Origin: Phytoactinopolyspora limicola
Lineage (GTDB): Bacteria; Actinomycetota; Actinomycetes; Jiangellales; Jiangellaceae
DNA length: 64,000 nucleotides
NCBI RefSeq assembly: GCF_011320225.1
Contig: NZ_JAAOEN010000001.1
Location: forward strand, 248,001-312,000
Reading direction: 5' to 3'
Below are positions 1-9,290 of this stretch, piece after piece (position 1 is the first letter of the stretch; each line of letters begins with the position of its first letter). A program made the translations under genes and the position numbers. Under the pieces are notes generated by a model. It saw nothing but the letters and a program-made list of their open reading frames with translations. It was not told the DNA's origin and did not search any database.

Positions 1-161
1 CCGTGACGAGGGCGGCCGAGCCCGTCCGGATGGCGCGGGCCATGCGGCATGCGGTCGAGGCCGGCCGTGATGCCTACCTCGCCGGTCGGATCCCCCGCCG
101 CGAGCAGGCTCTGGCGTCGTCACCCACCACCGGTCGAGCCAACCTCGATCTCGCCCTGTGA
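1..161 (+). CDS. thiG: Thiazole synthase ThiG, C-terminal end only (5' part lies outside the window)
   Basis: The frame read from base 3 is open from the left edge to a TGA at 159-161 and gives about 52 residues. They include [25 protein letters not shown] and [10 protein letters not shown], which is the usual C-terminal helix and tail of ThiG. ThiG condenses 1-deoxy-xylulose 5-phosphate, dehydroglycine and ThiS thiocarboxylate into the thiazole phosphate of thiamine, in the cytoplasm. The catalytic lysine region lies upstream of the window and cannot be checked. No other thi gene follows within the window, so this is the last gene of its unit here. Confidence 0.85.
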   Translation, partial: VTRAAEPVRMARAMRHAVEAGRDAYLAGRIPRREQALASSPTTGRANLDLAL

Positions 162-224
162 TCACCTCGACACCTGCCCCGTCGTCTGTCCGAATCATTC
201 AAGACACCCCTCCACCGGCTGCCC

Positions 225-230
225 TACGGT
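225..230 (+). promoter_or_regulatory. -10 box of a leaderless promoter for the VOC gene
   Basis: TACGGT lies exactly 7 nt before the ATG at 238. A -10 box this close to the start codon is the actinobacterial pattern for mRNA that begins at the start codon. No Shine-Dalgarno sequence is present, and no clear -35 is visible. Confidence 0.5.
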
Positions 231-237
231 CGACAGC

Positions 238-636
238 ATGACACCACGCATCGCAGTGATCGAGTTGGTCGTGGAAGACATGGGCCGCTCCTTCGCGTTC
301 TACCGCAGACTTGGTCTCGACATCCCAGCCGGCGCCGAGAACGCCCCCCACGTCGAGGTGGAGCTGCCGGGCGGCTTGAAACTCGCGTGGGACTCCGTCG
401 CGACGATCCGCTCCTACGACCCCAACTACCAGCAGCCCGGCGTGAGCCAGATCGCCCTCGCCTTCGACTGCGGCGCTCCCCATGGGGTGGACAGCGTGTT
501 CGAAGACTTGACGACTGCCGGATATCGCAGCGAACACACACCGTGGGATGCGGTGTGGGGCCAGCGGTACGCTGCCGTGCTCGATCCCGACGGCAACCAG
601 GTGGACCTGTTCGCGGCGCTGCCATCCGGTGGGTAG
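238..636 (+). CDS. VOC (glyoxalase/bleomycin-resistance fold) family protein
   Basis: 132 residues. The protein opens with ITPR-like strand residues, then MGRSFAFYRRLGLDIP, the typical first beta-alpha unit of a VOC module, and ends DPDGNQVDLFAAL, the usual last strand with its metal-side acid. One VOC domain spans nearly the whole chain, so it probably dimerises. VOC proteins include metal-dependent lyases, dioxygenases and drug-binding proteins, and the specific reaction cannot be read. The start at 238 is preferred to upstream in-frame ATGs because residues before it look non-coding and a leaderless -10 box sits at 225-230. It converges on an AraC-type regulator of a class often found beside VOC genes. 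Confidence 0.85.
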   Translation: MTPRIAVIELVVEDMGRSFAFYRRLGLDIPAGAENAPHVEVELPGGLKLAWDSVATIRSYDPNYQQPGVSQIALAFDCGAPHGVDSVFEDLTTAGYRSEHTPWDAVWGQRYAAVLDPDGNQVDLFAALPSGG

Positions 637-694
637 GCGGCTACTGCTGTCCGGTGGGTCGGCGGCCCCCGGAGCGGATTGGGTACGACGCTGG

Positions 695-1378
695 TCAGGC
701 TACGAGAGAGCGGAAGGTGGTGCCGCCCAATGCGCGCGTCTCGCGCGCGAGGTGGGCCTGGTCGGCATACCCACTGACCACTGCCGCCTCGGCCGCTGCC
801 ACACCGCGGCGGCCGAGGCGTAGGGCGTGGTTGAACCGCAGGATGCGGGCCAGCGTCTTTGGTCCGTATCCGAAAGCATCAAGGCTGCGCCGGTGCAACT
901 GACGGCTGCTCAGGCCGGCCGCCGCGGCGACGTCGTCGACCCGCCACCCTGCTCGCAGCCGTTCTTCGGTGAATCGGGCCAGCGGATCCGGTGGCTCAGC
1001 CTGATCCAGCCGCCGCGCCACCACCCGCTCCAGGAGGTCACCCGGGGCCGGTGCTGCCCGTAGCTGTTCGGTGAGCCGCCGGGTATCGGCCGCGGGCCAC
1101 ACGTCGGCCAGCAGAACCAGACGGTTGCGCAGGTGATGGGCAGGTATACCGATCACTCGCGGCCCCACGCCGTGGCCGAACCGCAGGCCAGTGAACGAAC
1201 GGCGCGTCCACGTCGTCTGGTGCGCCGTGGTGTCCGGGCCGGCCACGTACAGGGCATCACCAGCCAGAATGATGTCCATACAGCCATCCGGCAGGACACG
1301 GTGAACCTGAGTATCGTGCTCGGCCCGGCCCGTCCACAGAATGGTGGACGGTAACGACGACGGCCGTTCCGTGTACAT
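695..1378 (-). CDS. AraC-family transcriptional regulator with a PDGC-type N-terminal domain
   Basis: 227 residues from the ATG at 1378; a longer form from 1438 is possible. The N-terminal half has VLPDGCMDIIL and YVAGPDTTAH, the signature of an N-terminal domain found in one large class of actinobacterial AraC regulators. The C-terminal half is a double helix-turn-helix: VDDVAAAAGLSSRQLHRR, then a longer linker helix with FGYGPKTLARILRFNHAL, then SGYADQAHLARE. It should bind DNA as a ligand-responsive activator or repressor in the cytoplasm. The shorter start is preferred because CATGCT lies 7 nt before it, fitting a leaderless transcript. It converges with the VOC gene, 58 bp apart, and may control it. 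The effector is unknown. Confidence 0.85.
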   Translation of the reverse strand: MYTERPSSLPSTILWTGRAEHDTQVHRVLPDGCMDIILAGDALYVAGPDTTAHQTTWTRRSFTGLRFGHGVGPRVIGIPAHHLRNRLVLLADVWPAADTRRLTEQLRAAPAPGDLLERVVARRLDQAEPPDPLARFTEERLRAGWRVDDVAAAAGLSSRQLHRRSLDAFGYGPKTLARILRFNHALRLGRRGVAAAEAAVVSGYADQAHLARETRALGGTTFRSLVA

Positions 1379-1581
1379 AACACCGAGCATGACACACCGG
1401 TCCGACAGGGACGGCACCGTCGGCCACGAGCCTTCCACATCCGTCGGATGGGTCCAGTCGCCCCGGATTCCCGACGTGGATCGATGGCCGCGAAGGGATT
1501 GCCAAGATGATCGCTGTCGATAAGACTAATTTTCACAGGCGAGTCAAACGTTGACGAATGAGAAAATGAGGAGGCATATCG

Positions 1582-3618
1582 ATGGCCTCGTTCCGCACCC
1601 TTCTCACCCTGACCGCAACCGCCGTACTGACCGCGGGCCTAGCGACCGCGCCCGCGTCGGCGAGCCCCACGACGCCCCGAGCGGCGGTCTCCGGCAGCGC
1701 ACCAGCCGCCGCCGCGCTGGCCACCACCAACGCCGCGCCGGCCCAGTGCTCAACCAACCCAGCCACTCCGAAACACCAGTTCCGGGCCATGTGGATCGCG
1801 TCGGTGTACAACATCGACTGGCCCAGCGCCACCGGGCTCAGCGTCTCTCAACAGCAGGCGGAATTCCGTGCCTGGCTGGACCTCGCTGAGCAGCACAACA
1901 TGAACGCCGTGGTGGTCCAGATCCGGCCCACCGCGGATGCGTTCTGGCCATCCTCCTACGAGCCCTGGTCACAGTGGCTCACCGGAACACCCGGCGCAGA
2001 CCCCGGGTATGACCCCCTGGCCTTCATGGTCCAAGAAGCACACCGCCGTGACATCGAGTTCCACGCCTGGTTCAACCCGTACCGGGTGGCTACCCACACC
2101 ACCGTCGGAAACCTGGCACCTGGCCACCCGGTCCGGCAGAACCCCCATTGGGCGTTCAGCTACAACAACCAGCTGTACTACAACCCCGGTATCCCGGCGG
2201 TGCGGAACTTCGTCATCGACGCGATGATGGACGCCGTCACACGCTACGACATCGACGGCGTCCACTTCGACGACTACTTCTACCCGTACCCGGCCAGCGG
2301 GCAGCAGATTCCCGACCAGGCCACCTATGAGCAGTACGGTGGTGGCTTCTCCACCATCCAGGACTGGCGGCGCAACAACATCGACCTTCTCGTCGAGGAG
2401 ATGAGCGACCGCATCAAGGCGGCCAAGTCCCACGTGAAGTTCGGCATCAGCCCGTTCGGTATCTGGCGCAACAGCTCAACCGATCCGCTGGGTTCGGACA
2501 CCAACGGTCTTCAGTCCTACGACGCCATCTACGCCGACACCCGCAAGTGGATCCTGGAAGGTTGGCTGGACTACGTCGTACCTCAGGTCTATTGGGAGAT
2601 CGGGCACAACGCGGCTGACTATGCGGTTCTGGTGCCTTGGTGGTCCGACGTGGTGAGCGGTACCGACGTACAGCTGTTCATCGGCCAGGGTGCATACAAG
2701 CTCGGCACCGGCGGCCCCTGGAACACCGCCTCGGTGCTGAGCGACCACCTCATGCTCAACCGCAACCACCCGCAGGTACGCGGAGACGTGCACTTCAGCG
2801 CCAAGGACGTGCGCAGCGATCGGCACGGGGCCATCAGCAGGCTGGCCAGCGACCACTACCGCCGAGCGTCGATCGTGCCGCCCATGCCACACCTGGGTGG
2901 CAGCGCACCCAACCAGCCGACCATCACCAGTGCCACCCGCTCCGGCAGTGGAGTGGACGTCACCATCCAAGGGTCGGCAGCGTCCTACGCGGTATACCGC
3001 GTCGATGGGGACGGGCCGCTCGATCCGTGTGACCTCGCCGATGCGACCCACCTTCTCGGCACGGTCCGGGCTTCCGGCTCCGCGACGACGTTCACCGACA
3101 CCACGGCCGGCAGCCAGACGTACTCCTACTACGTCACCGCCCTGAGCCGAAATCATCTGGAAAGCGGGCCGAGTACCGCGGCCGTGGTGCCACCAGGATC
3201 TGGCGGCGGCTGGTCGGCCGTCGTCGATACCACCACCCCAGGCGGGTTCACGGCCAGCGCCGCCTGGGGCACGTCGTCGTGGTCGCCGGAACGACATGGC
3301 GACAGTTACCGGTTCGCCGAGCCGGTCTCGGCGAGTGACGCAGCGTGGTTCCGTGCCGATCTCCCAGCGTCAGCCACCTACCGGGTTGAGGTCTGGTATC
3401 CGTCCCATCCCGATTACAACAGCTCTACGCCGTACGTCGTCGCCACGACCGGCGGCAACGAGGTGATCCGGGTCGATCAGCGGTCCAACGGCGGGCGGTG
3501 GGTAGATCTCGGCACGTTTCAGCTGGCCGCTGGCGACCGTAACGTCGTCGGCGTGAGCCGCTGGACGGCCACCAGCGGATACGTGATCGCCGACGCGGTC
3601 CGCATCACCCGCACCTGA
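1582..3618 (+). CDS. Secreted family-10-like glycosyl hydrolase (YddW/GHL10 type) with FN3 and golvesin-type C-terminal domains
   Basis: 678 residues. A Sec signal peptide covers about residues 1-28 and ends near ASA. A GHL10 TIM barrel follows from about 64 to 390: FRAMWIASVYNIDWP, VVVQIRPTADAFWPS, FHAWFNPYRV and YDIDGVHFDDYFYPYP, which are the conserved strands of the YddW family. An FN3-like segment lies at about 440-530 and a golvesin C-terminal-like beta domain at about 545-678 (YRVEVWYPSHP, GYVIADAVRI). Family members are thought to cut cell-wall or exopolysaccharide glycans, but few have been assayed. GAGGAGG before the ATG is the ribosome-binding site. Its TGA stop lies inside a long palindrome that probably ends transcription. 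Confidence 0.88.
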   Translation: MASFRTLLTLTATAVLTAGLATAPASASPTTPRAAVSGSAPAAAALATTNAAPAQCSTNPATPKHQFRAMWIASVYNIDWPSATGLSVSQQQAEFRAWLDLAEQHNMNAVVVQIRPTADAFWPSSYEPWSQWLTGTPGADPGYDPLAFMVQEAHRRDIEFHAWFNPYRVATHTTVGNLAPGHPVRQNPHWAFSYNNQLYYNPGIPAVRNFVIDAMMDAVTRYDIDGVHFDDYFYPYPASGQQIPDQATYEQYGGGFSTIQDWRRNNIDLLVEEMSDRIKAAKSHVKFGISPFGIWRNSSTDPLGSDTNGLQSYDAIYADTRKWILEGWLDYVVPQVYWEIGHNAADYAVLVPWWSDVVSGTDVQLFIGQGAYKLGTGGPWNTASVLSDHLMLNRNHPQVRGDVHFSAKDVRSDRHGAISRLASDHYRRASIVPPMPHLGGSAPNQPTITSATRSGSGVDVTIQGSAASYAVYRVDGDGPLDPCDLADATHLLGTVRASGSATTFTDTTAGSQTYSYYVTALSRNHLESGPSTAAVVPPGSGGGWSAVVDTTTPGGFTASAAWGTSSWSPERHGDSYRFAEPVSASDAAWFRADLPASATYRVEVWYPSHPDYNSSTPYVVATTGGNEVIRVDQRSNGGRWVDLGTFQLAAGDRNVVGVSRWTATSGYVIADAVRITRT

Positions 3619-3711
3619 CCCCTTTCCCTCCTCCCGGTGATCATTGGCTTTTGACTACCGGATCCGGTAGTCAAAAGCCAATGATCACCGGGAGGAGGGG
3701 AAGGGGTCAGG
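3614..3711. repeat. 98-bp near-perfect palindrome between convergent genes (likely bidirectional terminator, repeat family A)
   Basis: The two 49-nt arms (3614-3662 and 3663-3711) are complementary at all but one position with no loop; the axis falls in GGATCC. The inner part of the left arm reads GGTGATCATTGGCTTTTGAC, and the flanks are C-rich then G-rich. It contains the stop codon of the upstream gene (3616-3618) and ends 9 bp before the stop of gabD on the other strand, so it can end transcription from both sides. A second element with TGATCAT near the outer end of its arms and the same C/G-rich flanks lies at 37032-37105. Confidence 0.85.
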
Positions 3712-3720
3712 GGGGGTGGG

Positions 3721-5184
3721 TCAGGGCAGGGCGATGGAGACATACTTCGTCTCCAGGAACTCCTCGATACCCTCGAAGCCGCCTTCCCGGCCGAACCCGC
3801 TGGCCTTCACCCCGCCGAACGGCGCCGCGACGTTGGATACGAGGCCCGCGTTCAGCCCGACCATTCCGGTCTCCAGCCGCTCACACACCCGCAGCGCCCG
3901 CTGCACGTCCCGGGTGAAGACGTAGGCGACGAGGCCGTACTCGGTGTTGTTGGCCAATGCCACGGCGTCGTCGTCGGAGGTGAATGTCGTCACCGGGGCC
4001 ACCGGCCCGAAGACCTCCTCCGCGAGGATGCGTGCGTCCCGCGGCACGTCGGCGAGGACCGTCGGCTCGAAGAAGTATCCGGCATCGCCGGTCCGGGAGC
4101 CACCGGTCAAGGCGCTCGCTCCGCGGCCGACCGCGTCGTCGACGAGGCTCTCCACGGTGTCACGCTGCTTGGCGTTGATGAGCGGTCCGACGTCGACCCC
4201 GTCGTCCGTGCCACGGCCGACGCGCAACGCCGCAAGCCGGGCCGCCAGCCGGTCGGCGAACTCGCCGGCGACCGACTCGTGGACGTGGAAGCGGTTGGCC
4301 GCCGTACAGGCCTCACCGACGTTGCGCATCTTCGCCTGCACCGCACCGTCGACGGCGGCGTCGAGGTCGGCGTCGTCGAAGACGAGGAACGGCGCGTTGC
4401 CGCCCAGCTCCATCGACACCCGCAACACCTGCTCCGCCGATTGCTCGATGAGCTTGCGGCCCACCTGCGTGGAACCGGTGAACGAGAGCTTTCGTAGCCG
4501 CGGGTCGCGAATGAGCGGCTCGGAGAGGGCCCCGGCGGAGCTGGTGGGTACGACGTTGAGCACCCCGGCTGGCAGACCTGCCTCGGCGAAGATCGACGCC
4601 AGCGCGAGCATCGACAACGGAGTCTCCGTCGCCGGTTTCACCACCATGGTGCACCCGGCCGCCACCGCGGGGCCGATCTTGCGGGTGCCCATGGCCATCG
4701 GGAAGTTCCACGGGGTAATAAACAGGCACGGCCCGACCGGCTGCTTCATGGTGAGTAGTCGACTGCCGCCCGCCGGAGCCATCGAATACCGGCCCGCGAC
4801 TCGGACCGCCTCCTCCGAGAACCACCGGAGAAACTCCGCCGCGTAGGTGATTTCAGCCTTCGACTCCGGGACCGCCTTACCCATCTCGAGTGTCATCAGC
4901 AGGGCGAGATCGTCGATACGGTCCATGATCGCCTCATAGGCACCGCGCAGAATGTCACCACGGGATCGCGGCGCGGTCTCGGCCCAGGCCTGCTGCGCGT
5001 CGACCGCGGCGGCCAGCGCATCCATGCCGTCCTCTGGTGTGGCGTTCGCGACACTGGTCAGGACCTCACCCGTGGCTGGATCCTCGACGTCGAGGCGGGC
5101 TCCGGAGCGGGACTCACGCCACTCGCCAGCGATGAATAGCCCAGTGGGGACGGCGCTGAGCACTGCCTGTTCTCGGTCCGACAC
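3721..5184 (-). CDS. gabD: NAD(P)-dependent succinate-semialdehyde dehydrogenase-type aldehyde dehydrogenase
   Basis: 487 residues, the usual GabD length. The fold is intact: FITPWNFPMAMGTRK and VVKPATETP of the cofactor domain, FTGSTQVGRKL, catalytic Glu259 in MELGGNAPF and catalytic Cys293 in GEACTAANRF, then EEVFGPVAP and the oligomerisation tail. Members oxidise succinate semialdehyde (from GABA or other 4-carbon semialdehydes) to succinate in the cytoplasm. Start: the GTG at 5182-5184 has AAGGGA a few bases upstream and begins SDREQAVL. The reading frame stays open for about 100 more codons upstream, but these look non-coding. It diverges from an amino-acid ABC transporter, which fits use of an amino acid such as GABA or glutamate; this link is inferred. 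Substrate choice among semialdehydes cannot be told by reading. Confidence 0.85.
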   Translation of the reverse strand: MSDREQAVLSAVPTGLFIAGEWRESRSGARLDVEDPATGEVLTSVANATPEDGMDALAAAVDAQQAWAETAPRSRGDILRGAYEAIMDRIDDLALLMTLEMGKAVPESKAEITYAAEFLRWFSEEAVRVAGRYSMAPAGGSRLLTMKQPVGPCLFITPWNFPMAMGTRKIGPAVAAGCTMVVKPATETPLSMLALASIFAEAGLPAGVLNVVPTSSAGALSEPLIRDPRLRKLSFTGSTQVGRKLIEQSAEQVLRVSMELGGNAPFLVFDDADLDAAVDGAVQAKMRNVGEACTAANRFHVHESVAGEFADRLAARLAALRVGRGTDDGVDVGPLINAKQRDTVESLVDDAVGRGASALTGGSRTGDAGYFFEPTVLADVPRDARILAEEVFGPVAPVTTFTSDDDAVALANNTEYGLVAYVFTRDVQRALRVCERLETGMVGLNAGLVSNVAAPFGGVKASGFGREGGFEGIEEFLETKYVSIALP

Positions 5185-5656
5185 GGTCTCAATCCCTTCG
5201 GTCGCGTCGACTCTTCCTTCATGTTCTGCGTGCGGGTTGTGGTCACCGCCCTGCAGAACCCACGTGTTGCCGCACTGACACGCTACCCACCGATGGTCGA
5301 TCCGAACGTGTCGCACCCGGCACATCCATCGTCTACCCGCGCTCAGGCCGGGTACCCGCGTCGTAGCCCGGCGTATCCGCGGAGCGCCTCTGGCCGGGCC
5401 ACCGTGGAGGGATTTTCCGAAGCGTCCGGCACGTGACAACCATATTTCAGCCGAAGCCCCCAACTCGCCGGACAAATCACAACCTCATCACGAGGACAAT
5501 TAGCCGGCCGTTAGGTGGTGACGTGATCGTTCTGGACGCCTAACCTGTGGACATTCCGCGCTGAGCGTCCACCTCCGGTGCCACCATCAGCCATCCGGTC
5601 AGGTGGACGGGCGCGCCCTCGAGGCCAACAGGTCTCCAGACCACTGGGAGGGCCAC
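5185..5656. other. 472-bp divergent intergenic region between gabD and aapJ
   Basis: No gene is convincing here, although the gabD frame happens to stay open to 5475. The right part holds a good promoter for aapJ (5518-5546). I found no clear operator palindrome, RNA gene or repeat in the rest. Confidence 0.6.
5518..5546 (+). promoter_or_regulatory. Sigma70-type promoter candidate for the aap operon
   Basis: GTGACG (5518-5523) and TAACCT (5541-5546) are separated by 17 bp, close to the TTGACN-N17-TANNNT actinobacterial housekeeping pattern. A start near 5553 would leave about 100 nt of leader before aapJ. Confidence 0.45.
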
Positions 5657-6805
5657 GTGCGACGCCGGACATTACTGCTGCCAGTACTCATACCTCCGAT
5701 CCTGATGCTTGCCGCGTGCACGGGTGGGGACGACGGAGGCGCCGACGATCCAGGACTACCCGACGACGACCTCGTCGAGGACATCGACGCGGGACCAGCC
5801 GACGACGATGAGAACGCAACCGACGAAACCCCCACCGACGGCACCCTGGCCCAGGTCCGCAGCCGCGGCGTCCTCAACTGCGGCATCAACGGACAGGTCC
5901 CGGGGTTCGGCTTCGTCACGCCCGAAGGTACGTACGAAGGGTTCGACGTCGAGTTCTGTCAGGTGGTCGCCGCCGCCGTCCTTGGCGACGCGGACGCCGT
6001 CGAATACATCGAGCTGACCGCTGAGGCGCGCCTGACCGCGCTGCAAGCCCGCGAGATCGACGTGCTGATCCGGAACACGACGTGGACCGCGCTGCGCGAC
6101 GGAGCCGAGAACGTCAGCTTCGCGACCACGACGTTCTACGACGGCCAGGGCATGATGGTGCGCACCGACGACGGCTTCAGCTCCATCGCCGACATGCAAG
6201 ACACCGTGGTCTGCACTCTATCCGGCACCACAACCGAACTCAATCTCGAATCAGCCTTCTCCGCACACGGCGTCGACTACGAGCCACTTACCTTCGAGGA
6301 CAACGACACCCTCCGTGAGGCGTTCCTCACCGACCGATGCGACGGATGGACGTCGGACAAGTCTCAGCTCGCCGCTTTCAAGGCCGAGTGGCCCACGGAC
6401 GAGGGCGGACCGGACGCGCTCGTCGTCCTCGACGAGACTATGTCGAAGGAACCCCTGAGCCCGGCCACGCTCGACGGCGACGTCGAATGGTTCGACACGG
6501 TGAACTGGGCGGTCATCGCCACCATCCAGGCGTGGGAGTTCGGTATCGACTCCACCAACGTGGATGAGTTCCTCGCCGTCGATCCGGAAGAGAACCCGGA
6601 CGTCGCTCGATTCCTAGGGATCGACGACTTCAACCCGGGCCTCGGTCTCGATGCCGACTTCGCGGTGGACATTCTCCAACAGGTTGGCAACTACCAGGAG
6701 ATCTACGAGCGGACCGTCGGCCCGGACACCGCCCTGGGTCTGGAACCCGAGCTCAACAACCTATGGACCGAGGGCGGGCTCCTCTATGCGCCTCCGTACC
6801 GCTAG
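5657..6805 (+). CDS. aapJ: Amino-acid ABC transporter substrate-binding lipoprotein (AapJ type)
   Basis: 382 residues. A GTG at 5657 preceded by GGGAG gives RRRTLLLPVLIPP and then the lipobox LAAC, so it is lipid-anchored outside the membrane rather than periplasmic as in Gram-negatives. An acid-rich linker follows. The SBP_bac_3 domain starts at LAQVRSRGVLNCGINGQVPG and runs to the end; GFDVEFCQVVAAAVLG and IRNTTWTALRD are typical of the AapJ/BztA general L-amino-acid group rather than the HisJ/GlnH group. It should capture a broad set of polar amino acids and pass them to the two permeases downstream. It is the first gene of aapJQMP and is 39 bp from the next gene. Confidence 0.9.
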   Translation: MRRRTLLLPVLIPPILMLAACTGGDDGGADDPGLPDDDLVEDIDAGPADDDENATDETPTDGTLAQVRSRGVLNCGINGQVPGFGFVTPEGTYEGFDVEFCQVVAAAVLGDADAVEYIELTAEARLTALQAREIDVLIRNTTWTALRDGAENVSFATTTFYDGQGMMVRTDDGFSSIADMQDTVVCTLSGTTTELNLESAFSAHGVDYEPLTFEDNDTLREAFLTDRCDGWTSDKSQLAAFKAEWPTDEGGPDALVVLDETMSKEPLSPATLDGDVEWFDTVNWAVIATIQAWEFGIDSTNVDEFLAVDPEENPDVARFLGIDDFNPGLGLDADFAVDILQQVGNYQEIYERTVGPDTALGLEPELNNLWTEGGLLYAPPYR

Positions 6806-6844
6806 CGCAGCTAGGGGTTCCACGAACCCTGGCGGATACCGGCG

Positions 6845-8023
6845 GTGAACACGGGACAACGCACCAACGGCACTGACACCAGGCCGCCACCATGGCGGGA
6901 CGTCCGGGTCTTGCGCATCACGGTGCAGGTGGCCTTTCTCGCCGGTGTCGCCGCGTTGCTCTGGCTGCTGGCGAACAACCTGGTCCAGAACATGCAAGCC
7001 CAGGGAATGCGCACCGACTTCGGTTTTCTCGGGCAGGCGGCGGGATTCCCCCTGGCCGGGGCCGACTTCTCGTCCCGCGATTCGATCTGGGCCGCGTTGG
7101 TCGTGGGGTTGCGGAACACGCTGGTGGTGTCGGCCTGGGGTATCGTCCTGGCGACGGTGCTCGGTGTGTTCGTCGGAATCGCCAGACTGAGCAGCAATTG
7201 GCTGGTGCGCAAGTGCGCGGCGGCCTATGTCGAAGCGCTGCGCAACATCCCGCTCATCGTGTTCCTCCTGTTCCTCTACCTGGCGATCCTGCAACAGTTG
7301 CCCAGGATCAACGACGCCATCGACGGCGGCGGGTTCGTCTTCTCCAACCGGGGTCTCTACGCACCGTGGTTCGACGTCGACGACGACAGTGGCCTGTTCT
7401 TGGGTTTCTGCGCCGTCGCCATCGTGCTGTCCATCGTCGTCGTCCGGTGGCGAACCCGCAGATTCAACGCCACCGGACAACCGCATCACCGGATCGTGTG
7501 GGGTGCCGTCACGTTCGGCGTCGTCGTCGGTGTGGCGTGGCTGGCACTCGGCCAGCCGGTGTCCGTGACGCTACCCGTTCTCGACGGGCGCACGGTCAGC
7601 GGTGGTTACGAGCTCACCGTTGAACACGGGGCGCTGCTCCTGGGGCTGGTGCTCTACATGGCGGCGTTCGTCGCGGAGATCGTCCGCGGTAGCATCCTGG
7701 CCGTTCCCAAAGGACAGGCTGAGGCCGCGAACGCGCTCGGCCTCAGCGGGGCGCAGCGCTATCGGCACGTAGTGCTGCCGCAGGCATTGCGGATCGCCAT
7801 TCCTCCCGCCGGGAACGAGTTCATCAACCTGGCGAAGAACTCAGCGCTCGGCATCGCCATCGCTTTTCCGGAGTTGCTCCGCGTGACCCGGATCGCCATC
7901 GGGCAGGGCCAACCAGCACCGCAGCTGATCGGGATCATGATGCTTATGTACCTGGCGATCAGTTTGACCCTGTCGTTGATCGTCAACGTGCTGAACCGCC
8001 GGCTCGGGTTGCGGGGGGTGTAG
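6845..8023 (+). CDS. aapQ: Amino-acid ABC transporter permease (AapQ type)
   Basis: 392 residues, starting at GTG. The N-terminal membrane segment (about 25-45) is followed by a long outside loop and the HisM-type permease core. VEALRNIPLIVFLLF is the His/Glu/Gln/Arg permease N-terminal motif, and EAANALGLSGAQRYRHVVLP is the EAA loop that docks on the ATPase. The protein is long for this family because of an insertion of about 100 residues in the middle (around 160-250), a hallmark of AapQ/BztB. It should pair with AapM in the membrane. Its TAG stop directly abuts the ATG of aapM, so translation is probably coupled. Confidence 0.9.
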   Translation: MNTGQRTNGTDTRPPPWRDVRVLRITVQVAFLAGVAALLWLLANNLVQNMQAQGMRTDFGFLGQAAGFPLAGADFSSRDSIWAALVVGLRNTLVVSAWGIVLATVLGVFVGIARLSSNWLVRKCAAAYVEALRNIPLIVFLLFLYLAILQQLPRINDAIDGGGFVFSNRGLYAPWFDVDDDSGLFLGFCAVAIVLSIVVVRWRTRRFNATGQPHHRIVWGAVTFGVVVGVAWLALGQPVSVTLPVLDGRTVSGGYELTVEHGALLLGLVLYMAAFVAEIVRGSILAVPKGQAEAANALGLSGAQRYRHVVLPQALRIAIPPAGNEFINLAKNSALGIAIAFPELLRVTRIAIGQGQPAPQLIGIMMLMYLAISLTLSLIVNVLNRRLGLRGV

Positions 8024-9289
8024 ATGTCCGAGATCAAGGTGCACTCCTCCGAGTACCGGCCACCTCCGCCGGACCGCCCGCCGTCGGGCACTCGTTCGCC
8101 GGGTGTTTGGGTCCGCCAGAACCTCTTCAACACCTGGTACAACTCGTTGTTCACCCTGATTCTGGTGCCGGCCATCGGCTACGTCGTCTATCGGGCGATC
8201 CGGTTCGTTCTCGTCACCGCGCGCTGGGAGATCGTCGAGGTCAACCTCACCAATCTGATGGTCGGCACGTTCCCCCGGAGTGAACTGTGGCGACCGTGGG
8301 CCGCCGTCGCGATCCTTGCTCTCGTGATCGGCCTGGGTTTGGGTGTGACGGCACGTGCCAACGTCGAAGCCGCACGGATCCGAGGTATCGAGCTCACCAC
8401 GTCCTGGCAACAGAACGCCCGGCGCGCGGCACCGGCCCTGCTGCTCGTGGCTGCCCTGGTCACGTTCGTGCGGACGGCCACACCGCTGATCCTGCTGGCG
8501 GCAACGGTGGTGCTCGCCGTCGCTGGTTACCTGGTCGGCCGCCGGATCCCACCTCACCGGCGACGCTGGATGCACCTCGCCGTCATCACCGGCTTGCTCG
8601 GCTCATACGTGGTCGTGACCCAGTTCGACGGTGTCAGCCTGGACCGTTGGGGCGGGCTGATGCTCACCGTCTTTCTCGCCATCGGCGGTATCGCTATGGC
8701 GTTTCCGGTGGGGGTGCTCATCGCGCTAGGCCGGCGATCGACACTTCCCGCCATCCGCCTGGTATCGGTCGTCTACATCGAGTTGATCCGCGGCATGCCG
8801 CTGATCGCCTTGCTCTTCATGGGCTGGCTCATCCTGCCGTTCATGCTGCCCGTCGGGTTTCCGACCCCCGGCCGGACGTGGCGCGTCGTCATCATTCTGC
8901 TTCTGTTCACGGCTGCGTACGTCGCCGAGATCGTCCGCGGCGGGTTGCAGAGCATCCCGCGGGGACAGTACGAGGCCGCGCAGGCGCTGGGGCTGCCCCC
9001 GTGGAAAACTATGCGGTTGATCATCTTGCCCCAGGCGCTGCGGAACGTGATCCCCGCGATGGTCGGCCAGTTCATCAGTCTGTTCAAGGACACGTCGCTC
9101 GTCCTGATTGTTGGGCTGACCGACCTGCTCGCGGTCGCGCGCCGGGTCACCCAGCAGCCGGAGTTCCTCGGCCAGGGGTTACACGCGGAGACACTGCTGT
9201 TCGTGTCCTTCATCTATTGGGTCGGGTCGTATTGGATGTCCCGCGAGAGTCAACGGTTGGAAACGCGGCTTGGGCTCGGGGAGCGTTGA
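8024..9289 (+). CDS. aapM: Amino-acid ABC transporter permease (AapM type)
   Basis: 421 residues with several membrane segments. The N-terminal third carries extra helices ([18 protein letters not shown] and others) before the core permease domain, as in AapM/Bzt[20 protein letters not shown] matches the conserved segment of the family, and [20 protein letters not shown] is the EAA coupling loop. [17 protein letters not shown] near the end is also typical. It forms the channel with AapQ. Its TGA is one base before the ATG chosen for aapP. Confidence 0.9.
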   Translation: MSEIKVHSSEYRPPPPDRPPSGTRSPGVWVRQNLFNTWYNSLFTLILVPAIGYVVYRAIRFVLVTARWEIVEVNLTNLMVGTFPRSELWRPWAAVAILALVIGLGLGVTARANVEAARIRGIELTTSWQQNARRAAPALLLVAALVTFVRTATPLILLAATVVLAVAGYLVGRRIPPHRRRWMHLAVITGLLGSYVVVTQFDGVSLDRWGGLMLTVFLAIGGIAMAFPVGVLIALGRRSTLPAIRLVSVVYIELIRGMPLIALLFMGWLILPFMLPVGFPTPGRTWRVVIILLLFTAAYVAEIVRGGLQSIPRGQYEAAQALGLPPWKTMRLIILPQALRNVIPAMVGQFISLFKDTSLVLIVGLTDLLAVARRVTQQPEFLGQGLHAETLLFVSFIYWVGSYWMSRESQRLETRLGLGER

Positions 9290-9290
9290 G

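Noticed and set aside
5185-5475. N-terminal extension of gabD by about 97 codons
   Set aside because: The extra residues match nothing, and a GTG with a good ribosome-binding site at 5184 gives the normal family length.
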